DNA of 64,000 bases from Sphingomonas baiyangensis (GTDB lineage Bacteria > Pseudomonadota > Alphaproteobacteria > Sphingomonadales > Sphingomonadaceae): assembly GCF_005144715.1 (NCBI RefSeq), contig NZ_SWKR01000002.1:806001-870000 (forward strand). The letters run 5' to 3'. The notes beneath the pieces are model-generated. The model was given only the letters and a program-made list of their open reading frames with translations, had not been told where the DNA came from and searched no databases. Numbering within the stretch: the stretch's first letter is position 1; each line of letters starts with the position of its first letter. Below are positions 1 through 8,045 of the stretch, piece by piece. Position numbers and translations under genes: made by a program.

Positions 1-6
1 CGCGCA

Positions 7-510
7 TCATGCCTGTTCCACCTCCCCCATAGCGGGCGGGTGAAGGGCGAGGATGGCGTCGGCTCGCTTTCCGCCATCTGCTGCAAGCGCCTGTCGTCCT
101 GCGTCTCCTTCGCTATGGATCAAGCGGCAAAGACGAGCCTGCTCACCATACCATGCGAGGGCTTCGCGAACGGGATTTGCTGCGGCCTTCTCGCCGAGCG
201 CCAATCCTAACTTGAAGGCGCGTGCCCATGCCACGTCGCTGGCGTCTGCCTCCGCCATGATCTCGTCATCCGACAACGCGAGGATGCGGGCAACTTCCAC
301 CTCCCGCCCCACCGTAGGGGTTGAAGCGCGGTGCTGCTCGACTGGCGGGGCGGCGAGGACTGCAAGGATGGCACTGCGAATTGTCCGGGCGTCGCCGTGC
401 CGCATGTCCAATCCGAAATACGCCTTATCGTGGGTATCGTCGGGAACGACTGACAACGTGTCGGCTAAGTTGCGCAAAACTTCGACCGACGGATCGCTTC
501 TATCCTGCAT
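7..510 (-). CDS. Hypothetical phage early protein
   Basis: I do not recognise this 167-aa acidic, alanine-rich protein. The ATG at 510 is preferred over the ATG at 627, which would bury most of the upstream gene. With 510 the overlap with that gene is only 11 bp, which fits the tight packing of this operon. It is the last gene of the leftward early operon inside the window, so the operon (and probably integrase and excision genes) continues to the left. No motif, membrane segment or signal peptide is visible. Confidence 0.55.
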   Translation of the reverse strand: MQDRSDPSVEVLRNLADTLSVVPDDTHDKAYFGLDMRHGDARTIRSAILAVLAAPPVEQHRASTPTVGREVEVARILALSDDEIMAEADASDVAWARAFKLGLALGEKAAANPVREALAWYGEQARLCRLIHSEGDAGRQALAADGGKRADAILALHPPAMGEVEQA

Positions 511-739
511 GGTGCTTGTCCTTGTTGAGATGGGCGCGGAGAGCGGGCAGGTCGGCGACCGGGCACCAATCCGGCGTATTCCATCGGGTATCGCCGACGC
601 GCTTGCCGCCTCGATCGGGGTGGTCACAGTAGATGTCTGAACCGCTGTCCCCTTGGACGCGGTAGCTGACGCTCCGTTCGTGCCGACAGCCGAAGCAGGA
701 GGCGCGGACAGTGACGTGCGGACCTTCTCGGGCGCTCAC
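500..739 (-). CDS. Small cysteine-containing phage protein
   Basis: A 79-aa protein with a CFGC pair near residue 15 and further cysteines in YCDHPD and WCPV contexts, an arrangement that could bind one zinc ion. No named family is recognised. The start at 739 overlaps the stop of the upstream gene as ATGA, typical of translational coupling in this operon. It lies among leftward early accessory genes, so a regulatory or host-takeover role is possible but is only inference. Confidence 0.55.
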   Translation of the reverse strand: MSAREGPHVTVRASCFGCRHERSVSYRVQGDSGSDIYCDHPDRGGKRVGDTRWNTPDWCPVADLPALRAHLNKDKHHAG

Positions 740-1098
740 GGCTTCGGCTCATTGGTGAGAGTGGCGCGGGCGGCTGTGACGCGACGCAGGACTTCTCGAT
801 TCAGATCGTCCTCACGATCAAACCGGAGCGAACCGGTCACTAGGTCAAGCGCTTCAGCCGCCGTGGCATTGCTCGCCTCAAGCGCCTCTACACGCGCTGC
901 CAGTGTGGCGGTTGCTTCGATGCGGTGCTCTGCAAAAATGAGCACAGTTTTGCTGTTGTCCCATTCGCCCGAGCAGATGAGCTCGCGCAGTCGCTTGGCG
1001 CGATAATCCGTTTCCGGCAGGCTTGAAGTGTACAGTCGATGACGCAGCGCCGCCTCCCGATCGCACTGCTCAACGATCGCTTTGGTTGTGTCGGTCAT
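736..1098 (-). CDS. Hypothetical phage early protein
   Basis: A 120-aa charged, mostly helical protein with a short coiled-coil-like stretch in its middle (about residues 58-80). It is not recognised. Its start overlaps the stop of the GapR-like gene (ATGA at 1095-1098) and its end overlaps the next gene, so it belongs to the same transcript. Confidence 0.6.
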   Translation of the reverse strand: MTDTTKAIVEQCDREAALRHRLYTSSLPETDYRAKRLRELICSGEWDNSKTVLIFAEHRIEATATLAARVEALEASNATAAEALDLVTGSLRFDREDDLNREVLRRVTAARATLTNEPKP

Positions 1099-1451
1099 TG
1101 CAGCGTGTCCCCTGCCCGCTCGTCCGCGTCGAACGGCACGTCGCTCTCGTCGCCGGCAACGTCGTCGGTATCGCGGACGGCCACCGACACGCGTACGTCG
1201 AGCGGGAGCGACTTCTGCTCCTCGATCGCATCCTCGTATACGCGCAGCAGATCGTCGAACGCCTGTGTCTGGCCCTCGCCGTTCTTCCGGCGCTTGAGGA
1301 TCGCGGCGATCACGTTGGTATCGAAGCCATCCTCCTTCGCGAGCTTCTTGCGCTCGTTGAAGTCCTGGGCGGCCTCGTCCTTCGCTTCCTGCAGGCGTTC
1401 GAGCGAGCGGATGTGATTGTAGAGCGCGGAGGCGCGGTTATCGCCGAGCAT
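1095..1451 (-). CDS. GapR-like DUF2312 DNA-binding protein
   Basis: This 118-aa protein begins with an alanine-rich helix and then carries a domain of the DUF2312/GapR type: a coiled-coil ERLQEAKDEAAQDFNERKKLA followed by an EDGFD-(x)n-AILKRRKN segment at about residues 20-75. Caulobacter GapR clamps overtwisted AT-rich DNA and aids replication. The phage copy has an extra acidic C-terminal tail. Start 1451 is chosen because the 478-aa ATPase upstream ends at 1453. A role in phage replication or in remodelling host DNA topology is inferred from the family. Confidence 0.75.
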   Translation of the reverse strand: MLGDNRASALYNHIRSLERLQEAKDEAAQDFNERKKLAKEDGFDTNVIAAILKRRKNGEGQTQAFDDLLRVYEDAIEEQKSLPLDVRVSVAVRDTDDVAGDESDVPFDADERAGDTLQ

Positions 1452-1452
1452 G

Positions 1453-2889
1453 TCAGTCGTCTCCAAAGAGGCTTTCGGCCACGCGAGGGGTGGGAGCGGG
1501 AGAGGAAGCAGCGGGCGACGATACCTCCTCCCCCTGGCCGTCGAGCGGGGACGCAGCCGGATCCGGCTCCCCATCCTCGGCGGATTTCTTGCGACGACGG
1601 CCGGTGTCGATCGGCTCGGGCGTGGGGGCACCGGCGATCGCGCCATCCTCCATCACGATCCCGACCTTGCCCGAGCTGTCGACCGCCTCGACCCACAGCT
1701 GGAAGCCGTGCGCCTCGGCCATCTCGGCGAGCATCTTCTCGCCTTCCTCGTCGAGCAGCGAGCCGTCGCGCACGAGCATGACGCGCAGCTTCGGGTTGCC
1801 GGCCATGCCGATCGCGGTAGAAACGCGCAGCTGCTCGGCGCTGCTTGCCTGGTCGAACGGCTCGCCGTTGAACAGCACGACGCCCTCGGCGAACGACAAC
1901 CCGGCGACGGGCATTTCGGCCTTGGCGAACGCATCGGCGATCTGCTTCGTGCGGCTGTCCATTTTCGCCGTGAGCGCATCGGCCTTCGCACGGAGGTTCT
2001 CGACGAGCTTCACCTGTGCCCGCCGCACGCGCGCCGCCTGCACCTTCCGGTTCGTCTCGCGCACCTCGGCGAGCGCGCGCTGCACGTCGGCGACGTCGAT
2101 CGGCTCGGGCAGCACCTCGGCCTCGGCGAGCTTCTTCACGTCGCCCTCGGCCTGCGCCTCGAACGCCTCGGCCTGTTCGATCAGGCGGGCGGCCTCCTCG
2201 CGGAGTTCGACGGCGCGCGCGCGGTTGCGTTCGATCGCTGCCTGAAACTGCTCGCGGTTCGCGCGGCGGCGTTCGAGCATCGCGTTGTGCTCGGCCGCCT
2301 CGGCGATCTTCGCGTCGAGTGTCGCCTCGTCGACGGGCTCGGCCGGCACGCCTTCGTGCACCGGCATCTGGTCGAGCGTCATCTGCGCGGCCTTGAGGTC
2401 GCGGTTCACGTCGCGACGCTCGGCATATTCGGCAGCGGTCAGCTTTTCGAGCGCCTCGGGGTCGATCTCGAGCTTCACCAGCTTGCGCAGCAGCCGGTAC
2501 TGCTCCTCGGGCTTCTCGCGGGTGAAGGCGAGCGGGTCGAACGCTACCGACGCATAGAGCGTGTCGAGCATCTTCTGCGGGCTGGGGAAGCGCGCGCCCT
2601 CGGCGCTCTCGACGACGATCTGCCCGCCGCCCTCGGCATCGAACGTACGGCGGATGACCATCGCGCCGGCGTCGAGCTCGATGCGGATCGCGCCCTCCTC
2701 CTCGCCCGAGCGAACGGGCTTCTTCGGCATGACGCTGCGACCGCCGAGCGCCGCCTGGATGGCGTCGAGCACGGACGTCTTGCCCTGCGCGTTCTTGCCG
2801 CGGATGGGAACGACGGCGCCATCGCCGGGAATGATTTCGATGGCGCGGAGCTTCTTGAAGTTCTCGGCCTGCAGGCGGGTGATTTTCAT
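1453..2889 (-). CDS. SMC/RecF-like AAA ATPase
   Basis: This 478-aa protein starts with an ABC/SMC-type ATPase half (MKITRLQAENFKKL) and a Walker A GKNAQGKTS at residues 31-39. A long charged coiled coil follows (about 140-300). The ABC-signature-like SSAEQLR and a Walker B-like LRVMLVRDGSLLD lie in the C-terminal third, before a Pro/Ser/Glu-rich tail. The layout is that of RecF/SbcC-like phage ATPases near recombination genes. It may act with the PD-(D/E)XK nuclease (5892-6809) and RecA-fold ATPase (4027-5040) in end processing. That partnership is inference. Confidence 0.75.
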   Translation of the reverse strand: MKITRLQAENFKKLRAIEIIPGDGAVVPIRGKNAQGKTSVLDAIQAALGGRSVMPKKPVRSGEEEGAIRIELDAGAMVIRRTFDAEGGGQIVVESAEGARFPSPQKMLDTLYASVAFDPLAFTREKPEEQYRLLRKLVKLEIDPEALEKLTAAEYAERRDVNRDLKAAQMTLDQMPVHEGVPAEPVDEATLDAKIAEAAEHNAMLERRRANREQFQAAIERNRARAVELREEAARLIEQAEAFEAQAEGDVKKLAEAEVLPEPIDVADVQRALAEVRETNRKVQAARVRRAQVKLVENLRAKADALTAKMDSRTKQIADAFAKAEMPVAGLSFAEGVVLFNGEPFDQASSAEQLRVSTAIGMAGNPKLRVMLVRDGSLLDEEGEKMLAEMAEAHGFQLWVEAVDSSGKVGIVMEDGAIAGAPTPEPIDTGRRRKKSAEDGEPDPAASPLDGQGEEVSSPAASSPAPTPRVAESLFGDD

Positions 2890-3470
2890 TGCGGTGCTCC
2901 GAGCTGGCGGCGTGCTTCGTCACGCGCCCAATTGAGACGGGCCATTGCGGCGGCGCTGCCGCCGGCGTCGGGGTGGGTATTCTTGGCAAGGCTGCGAAAA
3001 GCCGCTTCGACCTCGTTCAAGCCGACGGTCGCGCCGGGCTTGAAGCCGAGCACCTTGAACCAGTCGTCGGGCGCGGGGAGCGCGGTGAAGCCCTTGAAGG
3101 TCTGGCGCACCACATGCAGGCCGCCGTGCCGCATCTCGGTTCGGCGCGCCTCGATGATGTGGAAGATCGCCTGCAGGTTGTCCTGCGGCTTCGGGTAGCG
3201 GTCGACCGCGATGCAACGCTGTTCGCCGTCCCATGTGAACCAAGCGGCGACGCCAGGATCGGCGGGCGCCTTGAGCGAGAGGCCGCCGACGTTCGATGAC
3301 AGGACGATGCCCGTCACCTGCTTGCCGCTATCCTTGGCGAACGCGCGCAGTGCCTTGTCGACGTTCGCGAGCGCGGCGTGCAGCGTCGTCTTGAACTGCG
3401 ACGTCACGCGCTGCGTGGTGCGCGGCACCGCCTCGGGCCATTGCAGCGGATATTCGGGGATGTCGCTCAC
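2886..3470 (-). CDS. J-domain-containing phage protein
   Basis: A 194-aa protein whose C-terminal ~65 residues look like a DnaJ domain (DDWFKVLGF..., then AFRSLAKNTHPDAGG). The HPD tripeptide that contacts DnaK is at 166-168. The N-terminal part is unrelated to known co-chaperones. A terminal J domain on a phage replication-region protein suggests recruitment of host DnaK, as lambda P does by other means. This is inference. Start and stop overlap both neighbours (ATGA at 2886-2889). Confidence 0.7.
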   Translation of the reverse strand: MSDIPEYPLQWPEAVPRTTQRVTSQFKTTLHAALANVDKALRAFAKDSGKQVTGIVLSSNVGGLSLKAPADPGVAAWFTWDGEQRCIAVDRYPKPQDNLQAIFHIIEARRTEMRHGGLHVVRQTFKGFTALPAPDDWFKVLGFKPGATVGLNEVEAAFRSLAKNTHPDAGGSAAAMARLNWARDEARRQLGAPQ

Positions 3471-3802
3471 TGCCCACCTCCCGCCTTCACCGCGTCGACG
3501 AACTCGTTCACCATGCGCGGCACGTCGCGCTCGATCGCGCGCTGCATGTCGGCGAGGTGGCGCGCCATCGCGCCGCGATCGGCCGCGTCGATGCCCGCCA
3601 GCTCGGCCGACTTGATCGCCGCGACGAACACGGTGAACTGCACCGCATCGAGCAGGGCGATGCGCTGATCGTTCGCCATGAGGAACTGCGACACGACGGT
3701 ATCGAGCAGCGCGTCGAGCGAGGTTGTGTAGCCCTCGCGCACCGTCGCACGCAGCTGGTCGAATGGCGTCATCGCGACGCCGTTCAGGGGTTCAGACGCC
3801 AT
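3467..3802 (-). CDS. Hypothetical phage early protein
   Basis: A 111-aa, mostly helical protein of unknown function. Start 3802 (MASE) overlaps the previous stop by 11 bp through the sequence GATGGCGTCTGA. The same 12 bp form the next junction upstream (4027-4038). It is part of the leftward recombination/replication operon. Confidence 0.55.
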   Translation of the reverse strand: MASEPLNGVAMTPFDQLRATVREGYTTSLDALLDTVVSQFLMANDQRIALLDAVQFTVFVAAIKSAELAGIDAADRGAMARHLADMQRAIERDVPRMVNEFVDAVKAGGGQ

Positions 3803-4037
3803 CGGTCGCAACCTCGCTAGCCTCGATCGGGCGATGCTTGCCGACGATCGGCTTGGTATCGAACGACGGCGCGCGGTCGCTGGTCGATGCGACCGTTACC
3901 ACGGCAGGGCCGCGATCGGTCGAGACGACAACCTCGTCGCCCTCGGCCACGCGCTCGCCGTCGTTGTGATAGGTGTAGGTGCGCCGGTCCCACGGCTTGA
4001 ACAGGACCGAAACATACTGCCGGTTCTCAGACGCCAT
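3792..4037 (-). CDS. Small hypothetical phage protein
   Basis: An 81-aa, beta-rich protein (YVSVLFKPWDRRTYTYHNDG...) with several alternating hydrophobic strands, perhaps a small SH3-like barrel. No family is recognised. Start 4037 (MASE) is favoured over 4052 because the overlap with the upstream gene then equals the 11-bp overlap seen at the following junction. Confidence 0.55.
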   Translation of the reverse strand: MASENRQYVSVLFKPWDRRTYTYHNDGERVAEGDEVVVSTDRGPAVVTVASTSDRAPSFDTKPIVGKHRPIEASEVATDGV

Positions 4038-5040
4038 CGTAATCGCCTCCATCGGTGTCGGTTTGCTCGGTCGCGGCGGCTTTCAGCGCGGGCAGCTCGT
4101 CGGCGAGCGCCTTGCGCGCCTCGGAGCCCATCGCCTGCCATTCCTCCTGCAGCGCCTGCATGTTCCCCGGTCGCGCGATCTCGCGCAGCTTCGTCAGCTG
4201 CTCGGAAAAGTCGCCGGGGCCGCGCTGCGGAGGGGCATCCTGCGCGGCCCCGCCCATCGCCCAGCGTGCCAGCTTCACACCAGCCTCGCGGCCGATCCTC
4301 CTACCCTCGGGGAAAAAGGGCCGGTGCTGTTCCTGCAGCTTTCGGGGGATGGGGACGCCGGGGTTGTCGGGGGCGAGCAACATCGACGTCGTGATTTCAA
4401 ACGGGAACCGCTTCTCGCAGATCGGCACCCAGCGCTCGAGCATGGGCAGCTCGGACGATGGCGTGATGACCATCTTCGTCGACTGCTTGCCCTTCCACAT
4501 CTTCGGCGTGGTGCCGTCGTGCTCGAACTGCGGCACCGCCTCGACACGCATCTTCTCCTCGCTGCGCATACAGACGATGATGTGCGCGCGGGACGCGAGC
4601 ATCTGGTTGACCAGGCGCTTGTGGGCGAGCTTCGGCTCCATCCAGTTTGCCGGCGGCTTCTTGCCGTTCGCTTCCAGCTCGGCCGCCCACTCGCGCAGAC
4701 CGCCCTCGCCTTCATGCTCATGCGAGAAACTGTCGATGACGATCACGTCGGCGCCGGCCTGCTCGGCCTGATTGATCGCCGCGCCATAGGCTTGCGGGCG
4801 GAACGGGGGCGAGATTTCGCCGTGCATGAAGTGGAAGTGGTCGGCGTAGTGCAGCCCGCGGCCGCGCTCGGTGTCGATGAAGAACACGCGCCCTTCGCGA
4901 CCCTGCGCGCGGCCGATCTCGCCGGCGATGCCATCGGCGACCAGCAGCGCGGAATACGTCTTGCCCGAGCCGCTGGCGCCGTCGAAGCCGATCAGCAGGG
5001 GCACGTTCTCGCGGCGCGCGGGCTTGAAGGATGTCGTCAC
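4027..5040 (-). CDS. RecA-fold phage ATPase (Sak4-like/AAA_24)
   Basis: A 337-aa P-loop ATPase. Walker A GASGSGKT is at residues 21-28, a second strand RVFFIDTERG near 51-60 and Walker B DVIVIDS at 98-104. This is the layout of RecA-like phage ATPases of the Sak4/AAA_24 type used in single-strand annealing. The GTG at 5040 is chosen because GGAG lies nine bases upstream and the GTG overlaps the previous stop (GTGA). With the adjacent exonuclease it probably forms the phage recombination pair. No RecT, Erf or Red-beta homologue is visible, which supports that reading. Confidence 0.7.
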   Translation of the reverse strand: MTTSFKPARRENVPLLIGFDGASGSGKTYSALLVADGIAGEIGRAQGREGRVFFIDTERGRGLHYADHFHFMHGEISPPFRPQAYGAAINQAEQAGADVIVIDSFSHEHEGEGGLREWAAELEANGKKPPANWMEPKLAHKRLVNQMLASRAHIIVCMRSEEKMRVEAVPQFEHDGTTPKMWKGKQSTKMVITPSSELPMLERWVPICEKRFPFEITTSMLLAPDNPGVPIPRKLQEQHRPFFPEGRRIGREAGVKLARWAMGGAAQDAPPQRGPGDFSEQLTKLREIARPGNMQALQEEWQAMGSEARKALADELPALKAAATEQTDTDGGDYDGV

Positions 5041-5201
5041 AGGGGAAAACTCCGAACCGCGCCGCAGTGCTCGCACTCGCGAACCTCAGAGATGCGGGAA
5101 TAAGAATCGGGCTCGTAATCGCGGCCGCGAACACGCGTCGTGATGATGTGCTGGGTCGGCTTCCAGCGATGCTCGCACAGGCCAAGCAGGCGGCGGATCA
5201 C
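5037..5201 (-). CDS. 54-aa cysteine/histidine-rich protein
   Basis: A short gene starting with GTG at 5201 and ending with TGA at 5037. Both ends overlap neighbours as GTGA. The product has CEH near its start and CEHCG near its end, spaced as in a small zinc ribbon. The in-register overlaps on both sides are the main reason for accepting it. Function unknown. Confidence 0.6.
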   Translation of the reverse strand: MIRRLLGLCEHRWKPTQHIITTRVRGRDYEPDSYSRISEVRECEHCGAVRSFPL

Positions 5202-5380
5202 AGCAGCCGCTCCGCTGCGACCGCAACGAGCATGTCATCCTTGATCGCCTCGAATATCGCGATCTGCCGGTCGGCGAGTTGCTGCGTCATCTTCCCGTCG
5301 GCGACCCGGCGCGGATAGACGCGCTTCCTGAACGCTATCTCGCGGCGGATCGCTTCGAGCTTGTCCTCGGCGGTAATCAC
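5198..5380 (-). CDS. Small conserved phage protein
   Basis: A 60-aa charged helical protein with the segment RREIAFRKRVYPRRVADGKM followed by ADRQIAI. I have seen this type in alphaproteobacterial phages next to recombination genes, without a known role. GTG start at 5380 overlaps the upstream stop (GTGA), and its stop overlaps the next GTG. Confidence 0.65.
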   Translation of the reverse strand: MITAEDKLEAIRREIAFRKRVYPRRVADGKMTQQLADRQIAIFEAIKDDMLVAVAAERLL

Positions 5381-5871
5381 GCCGCCTTCGCCTTCGCCGG
5401 CAGCGTGTACGTCACCTTGCCGACTTCATCGGTATCGGACACGGCGCCGACCGATTTCAGCAGCCAGCCAGCGCGGCGATTGTCGCAGCCGAGCAGGCCC
5501 ATCACCTCGTCGCGCGTGACGGGATGGCCCTCGTTCAGCAGCTCGATCACGAGATCGTCGTCATCGCCGCGGCGCCGCTCGCGCATTTTCACATTGCGTT
5601 TCTGGACGATCGCATGGCGCTTCTGCCCGATCTCATGCAGCGGGCGCATTTCCTCGATCTTGCGCTCGGCCGTCTGGGCGCGGAGGCGCAGCTCGTCACG
5701 CTCGCAGCAGACGCGACCAAGGTCGCCGACGGCCCGCTTAAACAGCGTGTGCCACTTGTCCGCGTTCTCCCGCGCAACCTGCACCGCGTCGCCCGCCATC
5801 AACGTCGTCGCGATACCGCCAGTCACCAGACCGAGCAGCCCGCACGACAGCCCCACCAAAATCGGTTCCAT
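5377..5871 (-). CDS. Membrane-anchored phage protein with coiled coil
   Basis: This 164-aa protein has one hydrophobic N-terminal segment (about residues 4-27), a coiled-coil region, a basic patch (KMRERRRGDDDD) and a C-terminal stretch resembling a winged helix (GHPVTRDEVMGLLGCDNRRAGWLL...). GAGA precedes the ATG at 5871 at good spacing. The combination suggests a membrane-attached, possibly nucleic-acid-binding protein. No family is recognised. Confidence 0.6.
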   Translation of the reverse strand: MEPILVGLSCGLLGLVTGGIATTLMAGDAVQVARENADKWHTLFKRAVGDLGRVCCERDELRLRAQTAERKIEEMRPLHEIGQKRHAIVQKRNVKMRERRRGDDDDLVIELLNEGHPVTRDEVMGLLGCDNRRAGWLLKSVGAVSDTDEVGKVTYTLPAKAKAA

Positions 5872-5891
5872 GTTTCTCTCCCTCGTGAAGA

Positions 5892-6809
5892 TCAGGCGGC
5901 GCGCTGGTCGAGCGCGTCGGCGAACTCGTCGGCCTGCCGCTTCGCGGCCCAGGCGACCATTTCGTAGGATGGCGGCGCGACGTAGTGCGTGCGGGGGCGG
6001 TAGCCCTCGAACCGCCCTGCCCGCCCGGCGCTCGCCCAGCGCTCGATCGCCCACATCGTCCGCTCGTGCGCGAACTCGCGCGCCTGCTCGTCGAGCTGGA
6101 TCACGGCGAGCGTGTAGGGCGGCTTGGGATCCTGCACGACGTACCGGAACTCGACGTCGCGCCAGTCGCACTCGATCAGCTTGGCGAGGCCGCGCGAATA
6201 GAACGGGTCCTGCACATCGCGTGCTTCGCGGAACAGGTATTTCACGAACCCGTCGGGATCGGGGCCGGGCGCGAACGTCTTGTAATCGTAGATCGCCGGC
6301 CGGGCGTTCATCCGCCAGTCCATCATCGAGCGGCAGTAGATCGCGCCCGCTGACGTCTCCTCCATCCAGATCGCGACCTGTTCGGGCACGCCGTTGGTGA
6401 AGGCGTCGGCGTTGTCGGCGTCGTCGGCGAGCTGCTGGCGCGCGGCGGCGGCCATCGCTTCGGCCTGCTCGTACACCTTCGTCAGACAGGGCTGCCTGCC
6501 GGCGGCGATCGCGGCCTCGCGACCTTCCTTCGCGGCCTTGGTGCGCCAATCGTCGGCGTCGATCACGACGATGCCCGAGCCCCTGCCGAGCAGCAGCTCA
6601 TGCGCGACCGAGCCGAGGTCGAACTGCGTCCGGTCCTCCTCCTCAAGCTCGGGGTTCAGGCGTGGATGCTTCCACTTCGCATCGGCCAGCGTGCGATCGA
6701 CGATGGTGCTGATGATGCCGCTCGATACCGAGGGGCGCTTGCACGGATCGGCGTGATATTCCGCCGCCGGCAGGTCGTAGAAGCCGGGGGCTTCGATGCG
6801 GGTTGGCAT
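5892..6809 (-). CDS. RecE-like PD-(D/E)XK exonuclease
   Basis: A 305-aa protein with the hallmarks of the RecE/exodeoxyribonuclease VIII C-terminal nuclease (DUF3799-like): an N-terminal YHADPCKRPSVSSG, GSVAHELLLG near residues 67-76, and the active-site strand AIYDYKT near 169-175. It should digest 5' ends to expose single strands for annealing or replication. It is the first gene of the leftward operon, directly behind the operator/promoter region 6837-6888. Confidence 0.8.
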   Translation of the reverse strand: MPTRIEAPGFYDLPAAEYHADPCKRPSVSSGIISTIVDRTLADAKWKHPRLNPELEEEDRTQFDLGSVAHELLLGRGSGIVVIDADDWRTKAAKEGREAAIAAGRQPCLTKVYEQAEAMAAAARQQLADDADNADAFTNGVPEQVAIWMEETSAGAIYCRSMMDWRMNARPAIYDYKTFAPGPDPDGFVKYLFREARDVQDPFYSRGLAKLIECDWRDVEFRYVVQDPKPPYTLAVIQLDEQAREFAHERTMWAIERWASAGRAGRFEGYRPRTHYVAPPSYEMVAWAAKRQADEFADALDQRAA

Positions 6810-6836
6810 GGGGTACTCCCTTCGTGGTTAACGAAG

Positions 6837-6888
6837 GGGTATATTTTGTACCCTAGAGCGTCAAGCGAAAAAGATATGTTTTATACCC
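6837..6888 (-). promoter_or_regulatory. Left operator pair and leftward early promoter
   Basis: Two 17-bp palindromes lie here: GGGTATATTTTGTACCC (6837-6853) and AGATATGTTTTATACCC (6872-6888). On the minus strand a -35 box TTGACG (6864-6859) lies between them. A TATACC -10 candidate follows 15 bp later inside the first palindrome. Repressor bound there would block transcription of the exonuclease operon, as at lambda OL. The match to the sites beside cI and cro supports the assignment. Confidence 0.75.
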
Positions 6889-6893
6889 GGCGT

Positions 6894-7328
6894 TCATTCG
6901 ACATACCGGATCACGATAAATTGCGTGGTCTTTCGGTTGACGGCGACGCTGTTGCCCGAGCCGAACGTGCTGGTGCCGTTCGACCAGAGGTTTCCGCCCA
7001 TAGCCGTTCCAACCTGTCGCTCGCTCTGCGTGTTGAGGATCAGCGCCTCGCCCCCGACTTCCCGGGCCTTCTTCGCGATCGCCGGGCTGTCGAGGGCATC
7101 ACCGTCGAGGAGGCGATCTTTCCGACTATCGGTGATGAACCCGATGATCTGGAACCGGCGCGGCGGCCCGCCGGTCATCCACAATTCGATGCCGCGCATA
7201 TCGACCTTCGTTCCACCGGGGCCTGTCTGCATGGCGTCGGGGCCTTCATAGGCAGCGAACACGATCTTCGCGTGCGCGGTGGCCGGGAAGGCCACGGCTA
7301 GAGCGGCGGCGAGCAACAAACGGCGCAT
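6894..7328 (-). CDS. Secreted protein co-transcribed with repressor
   Basis: A 144-aa protein with a clear signal peptide (MRRLLLAAALAVAFPATAHA, cleavage likely after residue 20). The mature part has ITDSRKDRLLDGDAL and a helix-strand KKAREVGGEALIL. No family is assigned. It starts ten bases after the repressor stop on the same strand, so it is probably expressed from the maintenance promoter in the lysogen, like lambda rex. An envelope-located exclusion or lysogenic-conversion role is plausible but inferred. Confidence 0.65.
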   Translation of the reverse strand: MRRLLLAAALAVAFPATAHAKIVFAAYEGPDAMQTGPGGTKVDMRGIELWMTGGPPRRFQIIGFITDSRKDRLLDGDALDSPAIAKKAREVGGEALILNTQSERQVGTAMGGNLWSNGTSTFGSGNSVAVNRKTTQFIVIRYVE

Positions 7329-7338
7329 GGTGTCCCCC

Positions 7339-7962
7339 TCAGTCCAGGTCGATCAGGCTCCGGACGACGCGGCCGACGACGCTCCATCCATCCTCCATAA
7401 GATAGATCGGGCGGTTTGCCGGGTTCGTGGAATATGGCTCAAGCCGCTGCACCGGCTGGTCATAATATCGCTTGTACGTTGTCTCGCCGCGAAGCGAGAA
7501 CACGTAGTACCCGCCGGCGATCGGGTCGCGATCGTGCACATTGAAGATGATCCGCGAGCCTTCGGGCGACACACGGTCCATGCTGTCGCCCCTCACGTCG
7601 GTCGCGACGAACTGACCCGGCCCCAGCCCCTCGACCGTGATGCGTTCCAGCTCACTGATGTCCTCGACCTGCCCGACGTCGGAAATTTGGCCGGCACTGA
7701 CCCACGAGATCACAGGCACCTCGACGAGCGACGGCGGTGGTTTCACGAAATCCTGCATCGGCTCGGCGCCGTCGTATAGCCATTCGGCGCGCACCTTGAG
7801 CCGTCCGCCATATTTCAGGGCGGCGCGATAGCTGAAGTCGACCGACCCGTTCAGGTTCGATTTCAGCGTGTTGTAATTCCAACCCCACCGCTCGGCGGCC
7901 TCGGTCGGTTTCAACTTCGCACGCTTGAACGCCTGCTTTAATCGGTCGCTTCGCTCACTCAT
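7339..7962 (-). CDS. CI/LexA-type prophage repressor (S24 peptidase)
   Basis: This 207-aa repressor has an N-terminal helix-turn-helix (about residues 5-60), a hinge and a LexA-like peptidase domain. The self-cleavage site is A90-G91 in SWVSAGQ. The catalytic serine is S127 in RGDSMD and the lysine is K164 in TTYKRYY. DNA damage should therefore trigger cleavage and induction. The ATG at 7962 is preferred because the upstream ATG (7992) falls inside the operator 7987-8003. It diverges from the Cro-like gene. Confidence 0.88.
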   Translation of the reverse strand: MSERSDRLKQAFKRAKLKPTEAAERWGWNYNTLKSNLNGSVDFSYRAALKYGGRLKVRAEWLYDGAEPMQDFVKPPPSLVEVPVISWVSAGQISDVGQVEDISELERITVEGLGPGQFVATDVRGDSMDRVSPEGSRIIFNVHDRDPIAGGYYVFSLRGETTYKRYYDQPVQRLEPYSTNPANRPIYLMEDGWSVVGRVVRSLIDLD

Positions 7963-7986
7963 GGGGTAGAAGGCTAGCGACGGCAT

Positions 7987-8038
7987 CGGCATAAATCATA
8001 CCGAAGTGCTTGACGGGCAGCAGGTATAAAATATACCT
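7987..8038. promoter_or_regulatory. Right operators between repressor and Cro-like gene
   Basis: Two palindromes separate cI and cro: CGGCATAAATCATACCG (7987-8003) and AGGTATAAAATATACCT (8022-8038). A plus-strand -35 TTGACG (8010-8015) sits between them. A TATACC -10 candidate (8032-8037) lies inside the second palindrome, eight bases before the cro ATG. The layout mirrors the left promoter. The site nearer cI could control its own promoter. Confidence 0.78.
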
Positions 8039-8045
8039 AACGCCC

